A DNA stretch of 64,000 bases from an uncultured Burkholderiales bacterium (GCA_903932865.1 CAIZHQ010000016.1:372001-436000), one strand, 5' to 3'. Shown: positions 51,126 through 61,367, counted from the stretch's first letter. Numbers and translations are program-made. Notes: generated by a model not told the origin, from the letters alone.

Positions 51126-52568
51126 ATGACGGTGGATGTGTTGGTGATAGGCGGCGGCAACGCAGCCCTGTGTGCGGCGCTCATGGCCCGTGAAGCGGGA
51201 GCCAGTGTGATGCTGCTCGAGTCGGCCCCGCGCGAGTGGCGTGGTGGTAATTCAGGCCATACGCGCAATTTGCGCTGCATGCACGATGCGCCGCAAGACG
51301 TGTTGGTCGAGGCCTATCCGGAAGAAGAGTTCTGGCAAGACCTGCTCAAGGTCACCGGCGGCTTGACCGACGAACACCTGGCCCGCTTGGCCATTCGCCA
51401 CTCGGCCACCTGCAGGCCCTGGATGGTCAAGCATGGGGTGCGCTTTCAGCCCTCTTTGTCGGGCGCTTTGCACACGGCGCGCACCAACGCGTTTTTCATG
51501 GGCGGGGGCAAGGCGCTGGTCAATGCCTATTACCGCAGCGCCGAAAAATTGGGCGTGCAGATCCACTACAACGCCGAGGTGGACACGCTGGAGTTGGACC
51601 AAGGCCGTTTTGTGGCCGCGTCCGTCATGCACAAGCAGGCCGACGGCAGCGTGCGGCGTGAGCGCATCGCGGCCCGCACCTGTGTGTTGGCTGCAGGAGG
51701 CTTTGAGTCCAACCGCGAATGGCTGCGCGAGGCCTGGGGCCAAAACGAGCGCGGCGAGTACCCGGCCGACCAGTTTTTGATACGCGGCACACGCTACAAC
51801 CAAGGCGTGTTGCTCAAACACCTGCTGGACCAAGGCGCCGACCGCATTGGCGACCCGACCCAGGCGCACATGGTGGCCATTGACGCGCGTGCGCCGCTCT
51901 ACGACGGCGGCATTTGCACCCGCATCGACTGCGTGTCTTTGGGCGTGGTGGTCAACCGCGAGGCTAGGCGCTTTTACGACGAAGGCGAAGATTTTTGGCC
52001 CAAGCGCTACGCCATTTGGGGCCGTTTGGTGGCCCAGCAACCGGGGCAGGTGGCCTATTCCATCATCGACGCCAAAGCCATTGGCCGTTTCATGCCGCCG
52101 GTGTTTGAAGGCACCCAAGCGGACAGTCTGCCTGAGTTGGCCCGCAAGCTGGGCCTGGATGAGGCCACGTTCATGCAAACCCTGAACGATTACAACGCCG
52201 CTTGCCGCGAAGGCAAGTTTGACCACACAGCGCTGGACGACTGCCACACCGAGGGGGTCACGCCCGCCAAAACCCACTGGGCCAGGCCGCTGGACACCGC
52301 GCCTTATTACGCCTATGCCGTCAGACCCGGCGTGACTTTCACCTATTTGGGATTGAAAACCGATGAGACCACCGCTGTGCGATTCAACGACCAGCCCAGC
52401 CCCAACTTGTTTGTGGCGGGCGAAATGATGGCGGGCAATGTGTTGGGCAAGGGCTATACCGCTGGGGTGGGCATGACGATTGGCACGGCCTTTGGCCGCA
52501 TCGCGGGTGAGCAAGCGGCCAAAGCTGTCCAAACGCAAAAGGAGGGCGCTGACCATGCAAACGCTTGA
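51126..52568 (+). CDS. tcuA: FAD-dependent tricarballylate dehydrogenase TcuA-type
   Basis: [79 protein letters not shown]; strongly TcuA-like as recalled, no search run. Confidence 0.88.
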   Translation: MTVDVLVIGGGNAALCAALMAREAGASVMLLESAPREWRGGNSGHTRNLRCMHDAPQDVLVEAYPEEEFWQDLLKVTGGLTDEHLARLAIRHSATCRPWMVKHGVRFQPSLSGALHTARTNAFFMGGGKALVNAYYRSAEKLGVQIHYNAEVDTLELDQGRFVAASVMHKQADGSVRRERIAARTCVLAAGGFESNREWLREAWGQNERGEYPADQFLIRGTRYNQGVLLKHLLDQGADRIGDPTQAHMVAIDARAPLYDGGICTRIDCVSLGVVVNREARRFYDEGEDFWPKRYAIWGRLVAQQPGQVAYSIIDAKAIGRFMPPVFEGTQADSLPELARKLGLDEATFMQTLNDYNAACREGKFDHTALDDCHTEGVTPAKTHWARPLDTAPYYAYAVRPGVTFTYLGLKTDETTAVRFNDQPSPNLFVAGEMMAGNVLGKGYTAGVGMTIGTAFGRIAGEQAAKAVQTQKEGADHANA

Positions 52569-53721
52569 AGCCTTGACGCGTGACGCCCGTGCCCTGGCGC
52601 TTGGCGAGTTGACAGCCCCCGAAGCCGAAGTGGCCAGGCAGATGCAAATTTGCAATGGCTGCCGTTATTGCGAAGGTTTTTGCGCGGTGTTTCCGGCCAT
52701 GACGCGCCGCCTGGAGTTTGGCAAGGCCGACATCCATTACATGGCCAACCTGTGCCACAACTGCGGCGCGTGTTTGCATGCTTGCCAGTACGCACCGCCG
52801 CACGATTTCGCCATCAATGTGCCCAAGGCCATGGCCCAGGTGCGCGGCCAGACCTATGCCGACTATGCCTGGCCACCCGCTTTGGGCAGTTTGTACCAAC
52901 GCAACGGCCTGACCTTGTCGGTGGCGCTCGCTTTGGGTTTGGCTTTGTTTTTGGCGCTCGCCATGCTGCGCCAAGGCACGCTGTGGTCAACGCCCGTGGC
53001 CGGTGGCTTTTACGCGGTGTTTCCGCACAATCTGATGGTCAGTCTGTTCGCGCCCATCTTTTTGTTTGCGGTGCTGGCGCTGGCCCTCGGCGTGAAGCGC
53101 TTTTGGCGTGACGTGACGCCCGCCACCAGCGGGGCCGACTTGACGCCGCCTGCTGCGGCCGAAGCGGCGCACGACGCTTTGCGCCTGAAATACCTGGACG
53201 GCGGCCATGGCGAGGGTTGCCACAACGAAGACGACGCTTGGACACACGAGCGCAGGCGTTACCACCACCTGACGTTTTACGGTTTCATGCTGTGCTTTGC
53301 CGCCACCAGCGTGGCCACGCTGTACCACTACGTGTTGGACTGGCCCGCACCGTATGACCTGACGACTTTGCCCAAGCTGCTCGGCGTCATTGGCGGGGTG
53401 AGCCTGGCGGTGGGCACGGCCGGTTTGTGGCGCTTGAACCTGCGCCGCCACCCGGACCACGGTGATGCGGCGCAAAAGCCCATGGACCGGGGTTTCATCG
53501 CCTTGTTGTTTTTGGTCAGTGTGACGGGTTTGCTCTTGTGGCTGCTGGGCCAAACGGCGGCCATGCCTTTGATGTTGGCGGTGCATCTGGGCGCGGTGAT
53601 GGCCTTGTTCCTGACTTTGCCTTACGGAAAATTTGCGCACGGCATTTTCCGCTCAGCGGCCTTGCTCCGCTTTGCCATCGAAAAGCGCCAACCCAACCGC
53701 TTGGGGCTGGGCGGCGAATGA
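52555..53721 (+). CDS. tcuB: Tricarballylate-utilisation 4Fe-4S membrane protein TcuB-type
   Basis: [17 protein letters not shown] and [17 protein letters not shown] Cys clusters followed by membrane helices; overlaps tcuA by 14 bp. Confidence 0.88.
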   Translation: MQTLEALTRDARALALGELTAPEAEVARQMQICNGCRYCEGFCAVFPAMTRRLEFGKADIHYMANLCHNCGACLHACQYAPPHDFAINVPKAMAQVRGQTYADYAWPPALGSLYQRNGLTLSVALALGLALFLALAMLRQGTLWSTPVAGGFYAVFPHNLMVSLFAPIFLFAVLALALGVKRFWRDVTPATSGADLTPPAAAEAAHDALRLKYLDGGHGEGCHNEDDAWTHERRRYHHLTFYGFMLCFAATSVATLYHYVLDWPAPYDLTTLPKLLGVIGGVSLAVGTAGLWRLNLRRHPDHGDAAQKPMDRGFIALLFLVSVTGLLLWLLGQTAAMPLMLAVHLGAVMALFLTLPYGKFAHGIFRSAALLRFAIEKRQPNRLGLGGE

Positions 53722-53831
53722 ATCAAAAGGGTAAACCCTCATTCATGGCGAAGTGATTTTCGGCACAGAATGGGACTTGCCTTCTTTGAGATGGCTTTTT
53801 CCTTTTTTGATGGTTTTGCCAGGAGTCATTC

Positions 53832-55016
53832 ATGCGTTTTCCGGTGATCAAAAGTTTGTTGACGGTTTCCACTTTGGCGGCCTTGGCCTGTGCGCCCGCT
53901 CTGGCGCAGGACAAGGTCAAAATCGGCTTTGTCAGTACCCTTTCCGGCCCTTCGGCTGCTTTGGGCGTAGACATCCGCGATGCCTTCATGCTGGCCGTCA
54001 AACTCAACGGCGGCAAGCTCGGTGGCCTGTCCGCCGATGTGTCGATCTCGGACGACCAGTTCAAGCCCGACGTGGGCAAGCAGTTGTTCGAGCGCTATGT
54101 CAAACGTGACAAGGTCGACTTTTTGACCGGCGTGGTGTTCTCCAACATCATGCTCGCGGGTTTGCCTGAAGCCGTGAACGCCAAAACGATTTACCTCAGC
54201 CCCAATGCCGCGCCCTCGCCGATTGCAGGCGCGCAGTGCACGCCTTATTTCTTTGCTGTGTCTTGGCCCAACGATGCGTACCACGAGGCCGCAGGCCAGT
54301 ACGCGACCAACCTCAAGGTGAAGTCGGCTTATTTGCTGGCTCCCAATTACCAGGCGGGCAAGGACTCTCTGGCCGGCTTCAAGCGATTTTTCAAGGGCAA
54401 TGTGTCGGGTGAGGTTTACACCAAACTCGGCGAGCTGGATTATTCGGCTGAACTGGCAGCCATCCGCGCAGCCAAACCTGAAGTGGTTTACACCTTCCTG
54501 CCCGGAGGCATGGGCATCAACTTCATCAAGCAGTTCATGGCAGCAGGCCTGAACAAAGACACCCGTTTGATTCAGCCCGGCTTTGGCGCTGACCAAGACG
54601 TGATCCGTGCGGTGGGCAACGACATGCTGGGCGTGTTTGACACCGCGCATTGGGGCTTGGACCTGCCCAACGAAGCCAACAAGAAATTTGTGGCCGAATT
54701 TGAAAAAGAATACAAGCGCCTGCCCACTATTTACGCAGCTCAGGGCTACGACACGGCTTTGCTGATCGATGCCGCTGTGCGTGCGGCCAACGGCAAGATC
54801 GACGACAAAGAGGCCTTGATCAAGACCCTCAAGACGGTCAAGTTCAATTCGGTGCGGGGCGATTTCCGGTTCAACACCAACCAGTACCCGATACAGAACT
54901 ATTACCTGCGCGAGATCGTCAAAGATGGTCAGGGCCGACTGGTCAACCGCATCGTGGGTCAACCTTTGCTGGTCAACCATGGTGACGCCTACGTCAAAGA
55001 CTGCCCCATGAAGTAA
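53832..55016 (+). CDS. Liv-type (HAAT) ABC transporter substrate-binding protein
   Basis: Signal peptide, DKVKIGFVSTLSGPSAALGVDIRDAFMLAVKLNGGKLGG; periplasmic binding protein family followed by LivHMGF-type genes. Confidence 0.94.
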   Translation: MRFPVIKSLLTVSTLAALACAPALAQDKVKIGFVSTLSGPSAALGVDIRDAFMLAVKLNGGKLGGLSADVSISDDQFKPDVGKQLFERYVKRDKVDFLTGVVFSNIMLAGLPEAVNAKTIYLSPNAAPSPIAGAQCTPYFFAVSWPNDAYHEAAGQYATNLKVKSAYLLAPNYQAGKDSLAGFKRFFKGNVSGEVYTKLGELDYSAELAAIRAAKPEVVYTFLPGGMGINFIKQFMAAGLNKDTRLIQPGFGADQDVIRAVGNDMLGVFDTAHWGLDLPNEANKKFVAEFEKEYKRLPTIYAAQGYDTALLIDAAVRAANGKIDDKEALIKTLKTVKFNSVRGDFRFNTNQYPIQNYYLREIVKDGQGRLVNRIVGQPLLVNHGDAYVKDCPMK

Positions 55017-55034
55017 GGACGCTTGCGTCTTCTC

Positions 55035-55949
55035 ATGACTGGAATTTTGCTGTTGGAGCAGGCCTTGAATGGCCTGCAGTTCGGTTTGATGTTGTTCCTG
55101 CTGGCCTCCGGGCTCACGCTGGTTTTCGGCATCATGGACATGATCAACCTGGCCCATGGCGCCCTCTACATGGTGGGGGCGTTCCTGACGGCCTGGTTGG
55201 TTCAGTTGACCCAGTCGTTTTGGTTGGGCGTGGTGTTGGCGGTCATGCTCACAGCCTTGGTGGGCATGTTGCTGGAAGCCACTTTGCTGCGAACGCTGTA
55301 TGCCCGTGATCACCTGTCCCAGGTGTTGGCCACCTTTGCCTTGATCCTGATCATCAACGAATCCGTGCGCATGATCTGGGGCTCTGATCTGCCTTTGTCC
55401 ATGCCCCAAGCCTTGTCTGGCCCGGTGGAGTTGTTGCCTGGCTTGCGCTACCCGAGCTACCGGTTGGTGATCATTGCCGTGGGCCTGGTCATTGCGCTCT
55501 TGCTGTACCTGATGGTCACCCAAACCCGCATGGGGGCTTGGGTCAGGGCGGGGGCGTCCAACCGCGAGATGGCCATGGCCATGGGCATCAACATCCGGCG
55601 TTTGTTCACCGGGGTGTTTGGCATTGGCGCTGCCCTGTGTGCGGTGGCGGGGGCCATGCTGGGGCCGCTGCTGGCGGTGCAGGTGGGCATGGGTGAGAAC
55701 ATCTTGATCCTGGCTTTTGTGGTCATTGTGATTGGCGGCATTGGCTCGGTGTGGGGTGCATTTGTCGGGGCCATTTTGGTGGGCTTTGTCGACACCTTGG
55801 GGCGCACCTTGCTGCCCATGTTGTTTCGCGAAATTTTTTCGCCCCAGTTCGCCAGCGCGGCGGGGCCTGCGGTGGCGTCAATTGCGGTCTATTTGCTGAT
55901 GGCCGTTGTGCTGTTTGTCCGTCCTCAGGGACTTTTTTCCGGTCGTTGA
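55035..55949 (+). CDS. LivH-type ABC transporter permease
   Basis: LEQALNGLQFGLMLFLLASGLTLVFGIMDMINLAHGALYMVGAF. Confidence 0.94.
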   Translation: MTGILLLEQALNGLQFGLMLFLLASGLTLVFGIMDMINLAHGALYMVGAFLTAWLVQLTQSFWLGVVLAVMLTALVGMLLEATLLRTLYARDHLSQVLATFALILIINESVRMIWGSDLPLSMPQALSGPVELLPGLRYPSYRLVIIAVGLVIALLLYLMVTQTRMGAWVRAGASNREMAMAMGINIRRLFTGVFGIGAALCAVAGAMLGPLLAVQVGMGENILILAFVVIVIGGIGSVWGAFVGAILVGFVDTLGRTLLPMLFREIFSPQFASAAGPAVASIAVYLLMAVVLFVRPQGLFSGR

Positions 55950-55961
55950 GGCACGGGTGCA

Positions 55962-56918
55962 ATGAACCACAAAACACCGTTCTGGGTCTGGGGCCTGGTG
56001 CTGGCCGGGGCGATCGCCTTGCCTTTGTTTTTGCACGCGCGAGGCATGGATTTTTACGTCAGCATGCTCAGCCGCATGATGATTTACGGCATCGCCGCTT
56101 GCAGTCTCAACTTGATACTCGGTTACGGGGGCTTGGTGTCCTTCGGGCATGCGGCTTTTTTGGGGATCGGGGCTTACACGGTGGGCATTTTGATCACCGA
56201 AGGCGTCACCAATGGCTGGGTGGGTTTTGCCATCGCCATGGGTTTGTCGGCTTTGGTGGCCGCCATCATTGGTGCAATTTCGCTGCGCACACGGGGGGTG
56301 TACTTCATCATGATCACCTTGGCCTTTGCCCAGATGATTTATTACCTGGTCAACTCCATCAAAGCCTATGGGGGTGACGAAGGCTTGAACATCAAGCAAC
56401 GCTCGGACTTCGGTCTGGGCCTGGACCTGAAAAACGATGTGACTTTTTATTTCGTGGTCCTGTTGGTGCTGGTGCTGAGCTTGGTGCTGATTTCCCGCAT
56501 CATGGCCTCGCGCTTTGGGCGTGTGATTTTGGCGATACGCGATGACGATGTGCGCGTCGATGCCATCGGGTTTGCGTCTTACCGCTACAAATGGGTATTG
56601 TTTGTCATTGCAGGCACCCTTGGGGGATTGGCGGGTGCCTTGATGGTCAACCATCAGAACTATGTCAGCCCGAACCTGATGCACTGGACCCAATCGGGCA
56701 TCCTGATGGTCATGGTCATTCTGGGCGGCGTGGGCACGCTCACGGGCGGTTTGTGGGGTGCACTGGTGTTGCTGATTCTGGAGGATGTGCTGGCCGAGTA
56801 CACCTTGCATTGGCAGTTTTATGTGGGCTGGTTCCTGCTCGCGGTGGTCTTGCTGGCCCCCAAAGGACTGGCGGGCTTGCTCCGCCGCAAGTCGACCCGC
56901 AAAGGGGGGCACGCATGA
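55962..56918 (+). CDS. LivM-type ABC transporter permease
   Basis: LSRMMIYGIAACSLNLILGYGGLVSFGHAAFLGIGAYTVGI. Confidence 0.94.
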   Translation: MNHKTPFWVWGLVLAGAIALPLFLHARGMDFYVSMLSRMMIYGIAACSLNLILGYGGLVSFGHAAFLGIGAYTVGILITEGVTNGWVGFAIAMGLSALVAAIIGAISLRTRGVYFIMITLAFAQMIYYLVNSIKAYGGDEGLNIKQRSDFGLGLDLKNDVTFYFVVLLVLVLSLVLISRIMASRFGRVILAIRDDDVRVDAIGFASYRYKWVLFVIAGTLGGLAGALMVNHQNYVSPNLMHWTQSGILMVMVILGGVGTLTGGLWGALVLLILEDVLAEYTLHWQFYVGWFLLAVVLLAPKGLAGLLRRKSTRKGGHA

Positions 56919-57670
56919 ACGCCGGGGCCTTGCTTCAGGTGAACGACTTGGTCAAAAATTTTGGTGCCTTGCGGGCCACTGACCACGTCACACTGGATGT
57001 GCAGCCCGGAGAAATCCACGCCCTGATTGGCCCGAACGGTGCGGGCAAGACCAGCTTGGTGGCGCAGTTGTCTGGCCACCTGCCAAGCGACAGTGGACAG
57101 ATTTTTTTTGATGGCCAAGACGTCACCGCCATGCCCACGCACGCGCGTGTGCGCAGCGGCTTGGCCCGTTCGTTTCAGATCACGCGCTTGTTCAAGTCGT
57201 TCACGGTGCTGGACAACGTGGCGTTGTCGGTGCAAGCGCGCAGCGGCAACAGTTTTTCATTCTGGCGTCCGGTGCACTCTGAAAAAGCCTTGACGGCGCA
57301 GGCCATGGCCGTGTTGCACGAGTTGGGTCTGCAGGACCGGGCGCAGGACCCGGCCAGTGAACTCTCGCACGGCGAGCAGCGCATTTTGGAGCTGGGCCTG
57401 GCCGTGGCCACGCAGCCCAAGCTGCTGTTGCTGGACGAGCCCATGGCGGGTGCCGGGCCGGTGGAGTCCGAGCGCATTCTCCAGCTGATTCAGAAGCTGC
57501 GCGCCAAGGTGGCCATCTTGTTGATCGAGCACGACATGGACGCCGTGTTTCGCTTGGCCGACCGCATCTCGGTGATGGTCAACGGCGCTTTGATCGCCAC
57601 CGGCACACCTCAGGCCATTCGGCTCAACCCGCAAGTGGTTGCCGCTTACCTGGGCGAGGAGCACGCATGA
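56915..57670 (+). CDS. LivG-type ABC transporter ATP-binding protein
   Basis: LIGPNGAGKTSLVAQLSGHLPSDSG, ELSHGEQRILELGLAVATQPKLLLLDEPMAG; 4-bp overlap with LivM. Confidence 0.95.
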   Translation: MNAGALLQVNDLVKNFGALRATDHVTLDVQPGEIHALIGPNGAGKTSLVAQLSGHLPSDSGQIFFDGQDVTAMPTHARVRSGLARSFQITRLFKSFTVLDNVALSVQARSGNSFSFWRPVHSEKALTAQAMAVLHELGLQDRAQDPASELSHGEQRILELGLAVATQPKLLLLDEPMAGAGPVESERILQLIQKLRAKVAILLIEHDMDAVFRLADRISVMVNGALIATGTPQAIRLNPQVVAAYLGEEHA

Positions 57671-58374
57671 GTTTGCTGCAAGTGCTTGATGTGCAAGCCG
57701 CTTATGGCGAAAGCCAGGTCTTGTTTGGCATGGGCCTGAGCCTGCAGCCGGGCGAGGTCATGGGCCTGCTTGGCCGCAACGGCATGGGCAAGACCACCTT
57801 GATCCGCAGCATCCTGGGGCTCAAGTCGGTCAAGGCGGGCCAGGTGATTTTTGATGGCCAGGACATCACCAACATGGCGGCCGATCGGGTGGCGCGAATG
57901 GGTCTGGCGGTGGTGCCCGAAGGTCGGCAAGTCTTCCCCAATTTGTCGGTGGACGAGCACCTGACGGCGTTTGCCAGCAACCGCCACCAAAGCCGCACGC
58001 CGTGGACGCCCGAACGGGTTTACGACCTCTTTCCACGTTTGGCCGAGCGCCGTGCCAACATGGGTTCGCAGTTGTCGGGCGGCGAGCAACAAATGCTGGC
58101 CATTGGTCGGGCGCTGGTCACCAACCCGCGCCTGATGATTTTGGACGAGGCCACTGAAGGCTTGGCGCCGTTGATCCGGGAAGAAATCTGGCGCTGTTTG
58201 CGTTTGCTGCGCGAGGAGGGCCAGACCCTGATCGTGGTCGATAAATACGTCAACCGCTTGGTGGAGATTGCCGACCACCATGTGATCCTGGAGCGGGGCC
58301 AGGTGGCTTGGGCGGGCAACTCCCAGACGCTCAAGGACCAGCGCGAGCTGTGGACGCGCTATTTGGGTGTTTGA
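57667..58374 (+). CDS. LivF-type ABC transporter ATP-binding protein
   Basis: LLGRNGMGKTTLIRSILGL, QLSGGEQQMLAIGRALVTNPRLMILDEATEGLAPLI. Confidence 0.95.
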   Translation: MSLLQVLDVQAAYGESQVLFGMGLSLQPGEVMGLLGRNGMGKTTLIRSILGLKSVKAGQVIFDGQDITNMAADRVARMGLAVVPEGRQVFPNLSVDEHLTAFASNRHQSRTPWTPERVYDLFPRLAERRANMGSQLSGGEQQMLAIGRALVTNPRLMILDEATEGLAPLIREEIWRCLRLLREEGQTLIVVDKYVNRLVEIADHHVILERGQVAWAGNSQTLKDQRELWTRYLGV

Positions 58375-58399
58375 TGGATGTAGGTTGGCCTTTGAGTGC

Positions 58400-59299
58400 T
58401 CAAAAGTTTTTGGCCACCGATTTCACCGCCGCCAGCAGCCTTTGGCTGGCCGGGCTCATGGAGCCCTTGCGTCTGCGCGTGATGCCCACCTGCCGGGCCC
58501 ATTGGTTGCCCGAGGCTTGAAGCGCCTGGAGCTGGCCTGCACGGACTTCCCAGTAGATCAATTCGGCCGGAATGAAGGTGAGGGCGTCGCTTTGCATCAC
58601 CATGGATTTCATCAGCACGGTGGAGGTGGTTTCGACTTGAGCGGTTGGAGGCTCCAGGCCTTGCGCCACAAAATAATCGTCAAACGCCAGTCGCTCAAGT
58701 TCACGCTTTCTTGGCAGAACCCAGGGGTATGGGGTGAGCATGTCGGGGGTGACCACTTTGTGCTGCGCCAGTGGATGTCCAGCCCGAGCGACCACGGTGG
58801 CCGTTTCGGTCAACAGGCGTTCGTGGGACAGGTCCGCGTCGGTGGCGCGCGCGGGCACCGAGGACAAGGCGAAATCCACCTCGCCTTGTTTGACCCAAGG
58901 CATCAGGGCCTCGTTCAACCCGTAGAGCACCGTGACTTGGATGTCGGGCTGGTCTTTGGCCAGCGCCTGCAGCGCCATGGGCAATAAACGGGTGGCCTCG
59001 GTCGGGCCGCATCCCATCAGCACATGGCCGCGCTGGGCGCCGCGCATGGCCTGAATTTCGCCCACCGCATTGCGCATTTCCGCCTCCATCACCTGGCCGT
59101 GTTGCATCAGGGCCTGACCAAAAGGGGTGACGCTGACCCCGAAGCGGCCACGTTCCAGCAGCCGCACGCCCAGGGTTTTTTCAAGCGACTTGATGCTTTT
59201 GGACAGGGCCGGTTGGGAAATGTCCAGCGATGCGGCGGCTTCGGTCATATTGCCCAAGCGTGCTGCGGCCAGAAAGAGTTGAACTTTTCGGTAATCCAT
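58400..59299 (-). CDS. LysR-family transcriptional regulator
   Basis: MDYRKVQLFLAAARLGNMTEAAASLDISQPALSKSIKSLEKTLGVRLLERGRFGVSVTPFGQAL; divergent from Rieske gene. Confidence 0.94.
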   Translation of the reverse strand: MDYRKVQLFLAAARLGNMTEAAASLDISQPALSKSIKSLEKTLGVRLLERGRFGVSVTPFGQALMQHGQVMEAEMRNAVGEIQAMRGAQRGHVLMGCGPTEATRLLPMALQALAKDQPDIQVTVLYGLNEALMPWVKQGEVDFALSSVPARATDADLSHERLLTETATVVARAGHPLAQHKVVTPDMLTPYPWVLPRKRELERLAFDDYFVAQGLEPPTAQVETTSTVLMKSMVMQSDALTFIPAELIYWEVRAGQLQALQASGNQWARQVGITRRRKGSMSPASQRLLAAVKSVAKNF

Positions 59300-59333
59300 A
59301 ACCCATGGTAATGGAAAAAGCATGGCAGGTTGT

Positions 59334-59351
59334 AGGTCAAGTACTTGACCT
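59334..59351. promoter_or_regulatory. 18-bp perfect palindrome, candidate LysR operator in divergent intergenic region
   Basis: AGGTCAAGT|ACTTGACCT; a further half-site-like ACTTGA at 59358-59363. Confidence 0.75.
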
Positions 59352-59401
59352 TTGTTAACTTGAGGGCTGACATCCAACCCGAAGCCTGCCAAGGAGTTTT
59401 C

Positions 59402-60724
59402 ATGCAACCGATCGATTTGGCGAACCTGGTTCAACCGGACCGCGTTCATAAGAGTGTCTACACGGATCAAACGTTGTTTGATCTGGAGATGGAACACATT
59501 TTCGAAAAAGCCTGGGTCTACTGCGGCCATGAATCCCAGGTCAAGGAGGTCGGTGATTACTTCACCATGCAGATTGGCCGTCAACCCATGGTCATGGTGC
59601 GTGACGTGGACCGCAGCGTGCGTGTGCTCTACAACCGTTGCCCGCACCGGGGTGTGGAGTTGTGCGGCAACCAAAGCGGCAACACGGGCAAGGGTTTTGT
59701 GTGCTCGTACCACGCCTGGAGCTTTCACCTCAATGGCAAAGTCAAGGCCATCCCCTTGGTCAAGGGCTATGACGGCACACGCATGCACACCGACAACGCC
59801 GATTGCAGCATGGTGCCTGCTGCGCGGGTCGACAGTTACCGTGGCTTTGTGTTTGCCAGCCTGTCCAAGGAAGGCCCGAGCCTGATCGACTTTTTGGGCG
59901 AGGCAAAAATAGCTTTTGACGACATGTGCGACCGCTCGCCCGTGGGCGAGGTGGAGGCCGTGCCGGTGTGTCACCGGGTGGTCCAGCATTCCAATTGGAA
60001 GTTCTTCATGGAGAACCAGCTCGACGCCTTGCACCCTTCGGTCACGCACCAGTCCACCGGGGTCTCGGCCCGCCGTGTGGAGCAGCGCCTGAAGCGGGAC
60101 AATGGCTCAGCCCCCTTGTTTTTCCATTACCTGTCGACCTTTGCCTCCAGCTTTGACCAGTGGGATTCGGTGCAGACGGTCAACTTCAAATATGGCCACG
60201 GCATTTTGAAGGCCTACATGGGCTTGCGCCCCACCGATCCCGACACGGTCGAATACGAGGCCTTGATCAAGCAAGCCTATGGCGAAGAAAAGGGTGAAGA
60301 GTATTTGGCGCGCAGCATCCACCATGTGCTGATCTATCCCTATCTTTCGGTGCAGTCGCCTTTGCAGCAACTGCGTTGCTTGCGCCCGATGGCGCCCAAC
60401 AAGACGCTGTCCGAGATCTGGCATTTCCGACTCAAAGGTGTGCCCGAGGCGATTTACGAGCGCTCGCTGTGGTATTTCAACCTGGTCAATTCGCCCGCCA
60501 CCATGATCAATGCCGATGACCTGGAAAACTGGACAAAGGGCCAGCTGGGCCTGGAGTCCAAAGGTGGCGAGTGGGTGAGCTTTCACCGCAACTACGGAGG
60601 CGACACCGAAAAAGACGGCGTGCTTTATTCGAACAACGGCACCAGCGAAGTGGTGATGCGCAACCAGTTCATCGCCTGGGAGTCGTACATCCGCGCCGCC
60701 ATTCAACCCAAGGCCACGGCCTGA
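59402..60724 (+). CDS. Aromatic-ring-hydroxylating (Rieske) dioxygenase alpha subunit
   Basis: Rieske CPHRGVELCGNQSGNTGKGFVCSYHAW (CxH...CxxH) and mononuclear-Fe motif NWKFFMENQLDALHPSVTH (Dx2Hx4H). Confidence 0.95.
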   Translation: MQPIDLANLVQPDRVHKSVYTDQTLFDLEMEHIFEKAWVYCGHESQVKEVGDYFTMQIGRQPMVMVRDVDRSVRVLYNRCPHRGVELCGNQSGNTGKGFVCSYHAWSFHLNGKVKAIPLVKGYDGTRMHTDNADCSMVPAARVDSYRGFVFASLSKEGPSLIDFLGEAKIAFDDMCDRSPVGEVEAVPVCHRVVQHSNWKFFMENQLDALHPSVTHQSTGVSARRVEQRLKRDNGSAPLFFHYLSTFASSFDQWDSVQTVNFKYGHGILKAYMGLRPTDPDTVEYEALIKQAYGEEKGEEYLARSIHHVLIYPYLSVQSPLQQLRCLRPMAPNKTLSEIWHFRLKGVPEAIYERSLWYFNLVNSPATMINADDLENWTKGQLGLESKGGEWVSFHRNYGGDTEKDGVLYSNNGTSEVVMRNQFIAWESYIRAAIQPKATA

Positions 60725-60740
60725 ACAGGAGTCATGATTC

Positions 60741-61367
60741 ATGCAACCCAAAGAAGTCAAAGACGCCCTGGGCACGGGTGTGGTGATCGAAGCCATCCAG
60801 TCCATGTCGGGTGCCGAATCCATCGCGCCCGACCACATGGGACGCGGGCGCATGCCCAGCCAAGGCTACATCCCCAAAGCCATTGCGGTCGATGCAGGTT
60901 TGCGTAGGCAGGTCGAAGAATTGCTGTTCCATCAGGCCGCCTTGCTCGACAACAAGGCCTGGGGTGAGTGGGCCGAGTTGTTCAGCGAAGACGGCGTGTA
61001 CTGGATGCCCTCGACCCCGCTGCAAACCGACTGGCGCCGTGAGGCATCAATTTTTGCAGAAGACCGGCTGCTGATGGAAGTGCGCATGGGCCGTTTGCTG
61101 CACCCCAATGCCTGGTCGCAAGCGGCGCAGTGGGGCACCAACCACATCGTGGGCAACATCGTGATTGAAGCGGCCACGCCCACCACGCTGGAGGTGTATT
61201 CGCGCTTTCAGATGATGGAGATGCGGCGAGATCAGGTGCGCCACTTCGGTGGCAGTTACCGCCACACGCTGATCAAGCAAGGCGAAGATTGGAAGATCCT
61301 GTTGCAGCGGGTGGACATGACCAATGGCCAGGCCGCTTACGACTACGTGATCCAGGCCTGGGTGTAA
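60741..61367 (+). CDS. Aromatic-ring-hydroxylating dioxygenase beta subunit
   Basis: NTF2-like beta-subunit profile: LLFHQAALLDNKAWGEWAELFSEDGVYWMP...RFQMMEMRRDQVRHFGGSYRHTL; directly follows alpha. Confidence 0.93.
   Translation: MQPKEVKDALGTGVVIEAIQSMSGAESIAPDHMGRGRMPSQGYIPKAIAVDAGLRRQVEELLFHQAALLDNKAWGEWAELFSEDGVYWMPSTPLQTDWRREASIFAEDRLLMEVRMGRLLHPNAWSQAAQWGTNHIVGNIVIEAATPTTLEVYSRFQMMEMRRDQVRHFGGSYRHTLIKQGEDWKILLQRVDMTNGQAAYDYVIQAWV

Noticed and set aside
53826-55523. 565-aa minus-strand ORF opposite the Liv-type SBP and LivH
   Set aside because: Shadow ORF; the + strand genes have strong family motifs.
55878-56912. 344-aa minus-strand ORF opposite LivM
   Set aside because: Antisense shadow of a clear membrane permease.
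59300-60049. N-terminal extension of the 549-aa ORF 58400..60049
   Set aside because: LysR HTH begins at 59299; the extension is antisense to the Rieske alpha gene.
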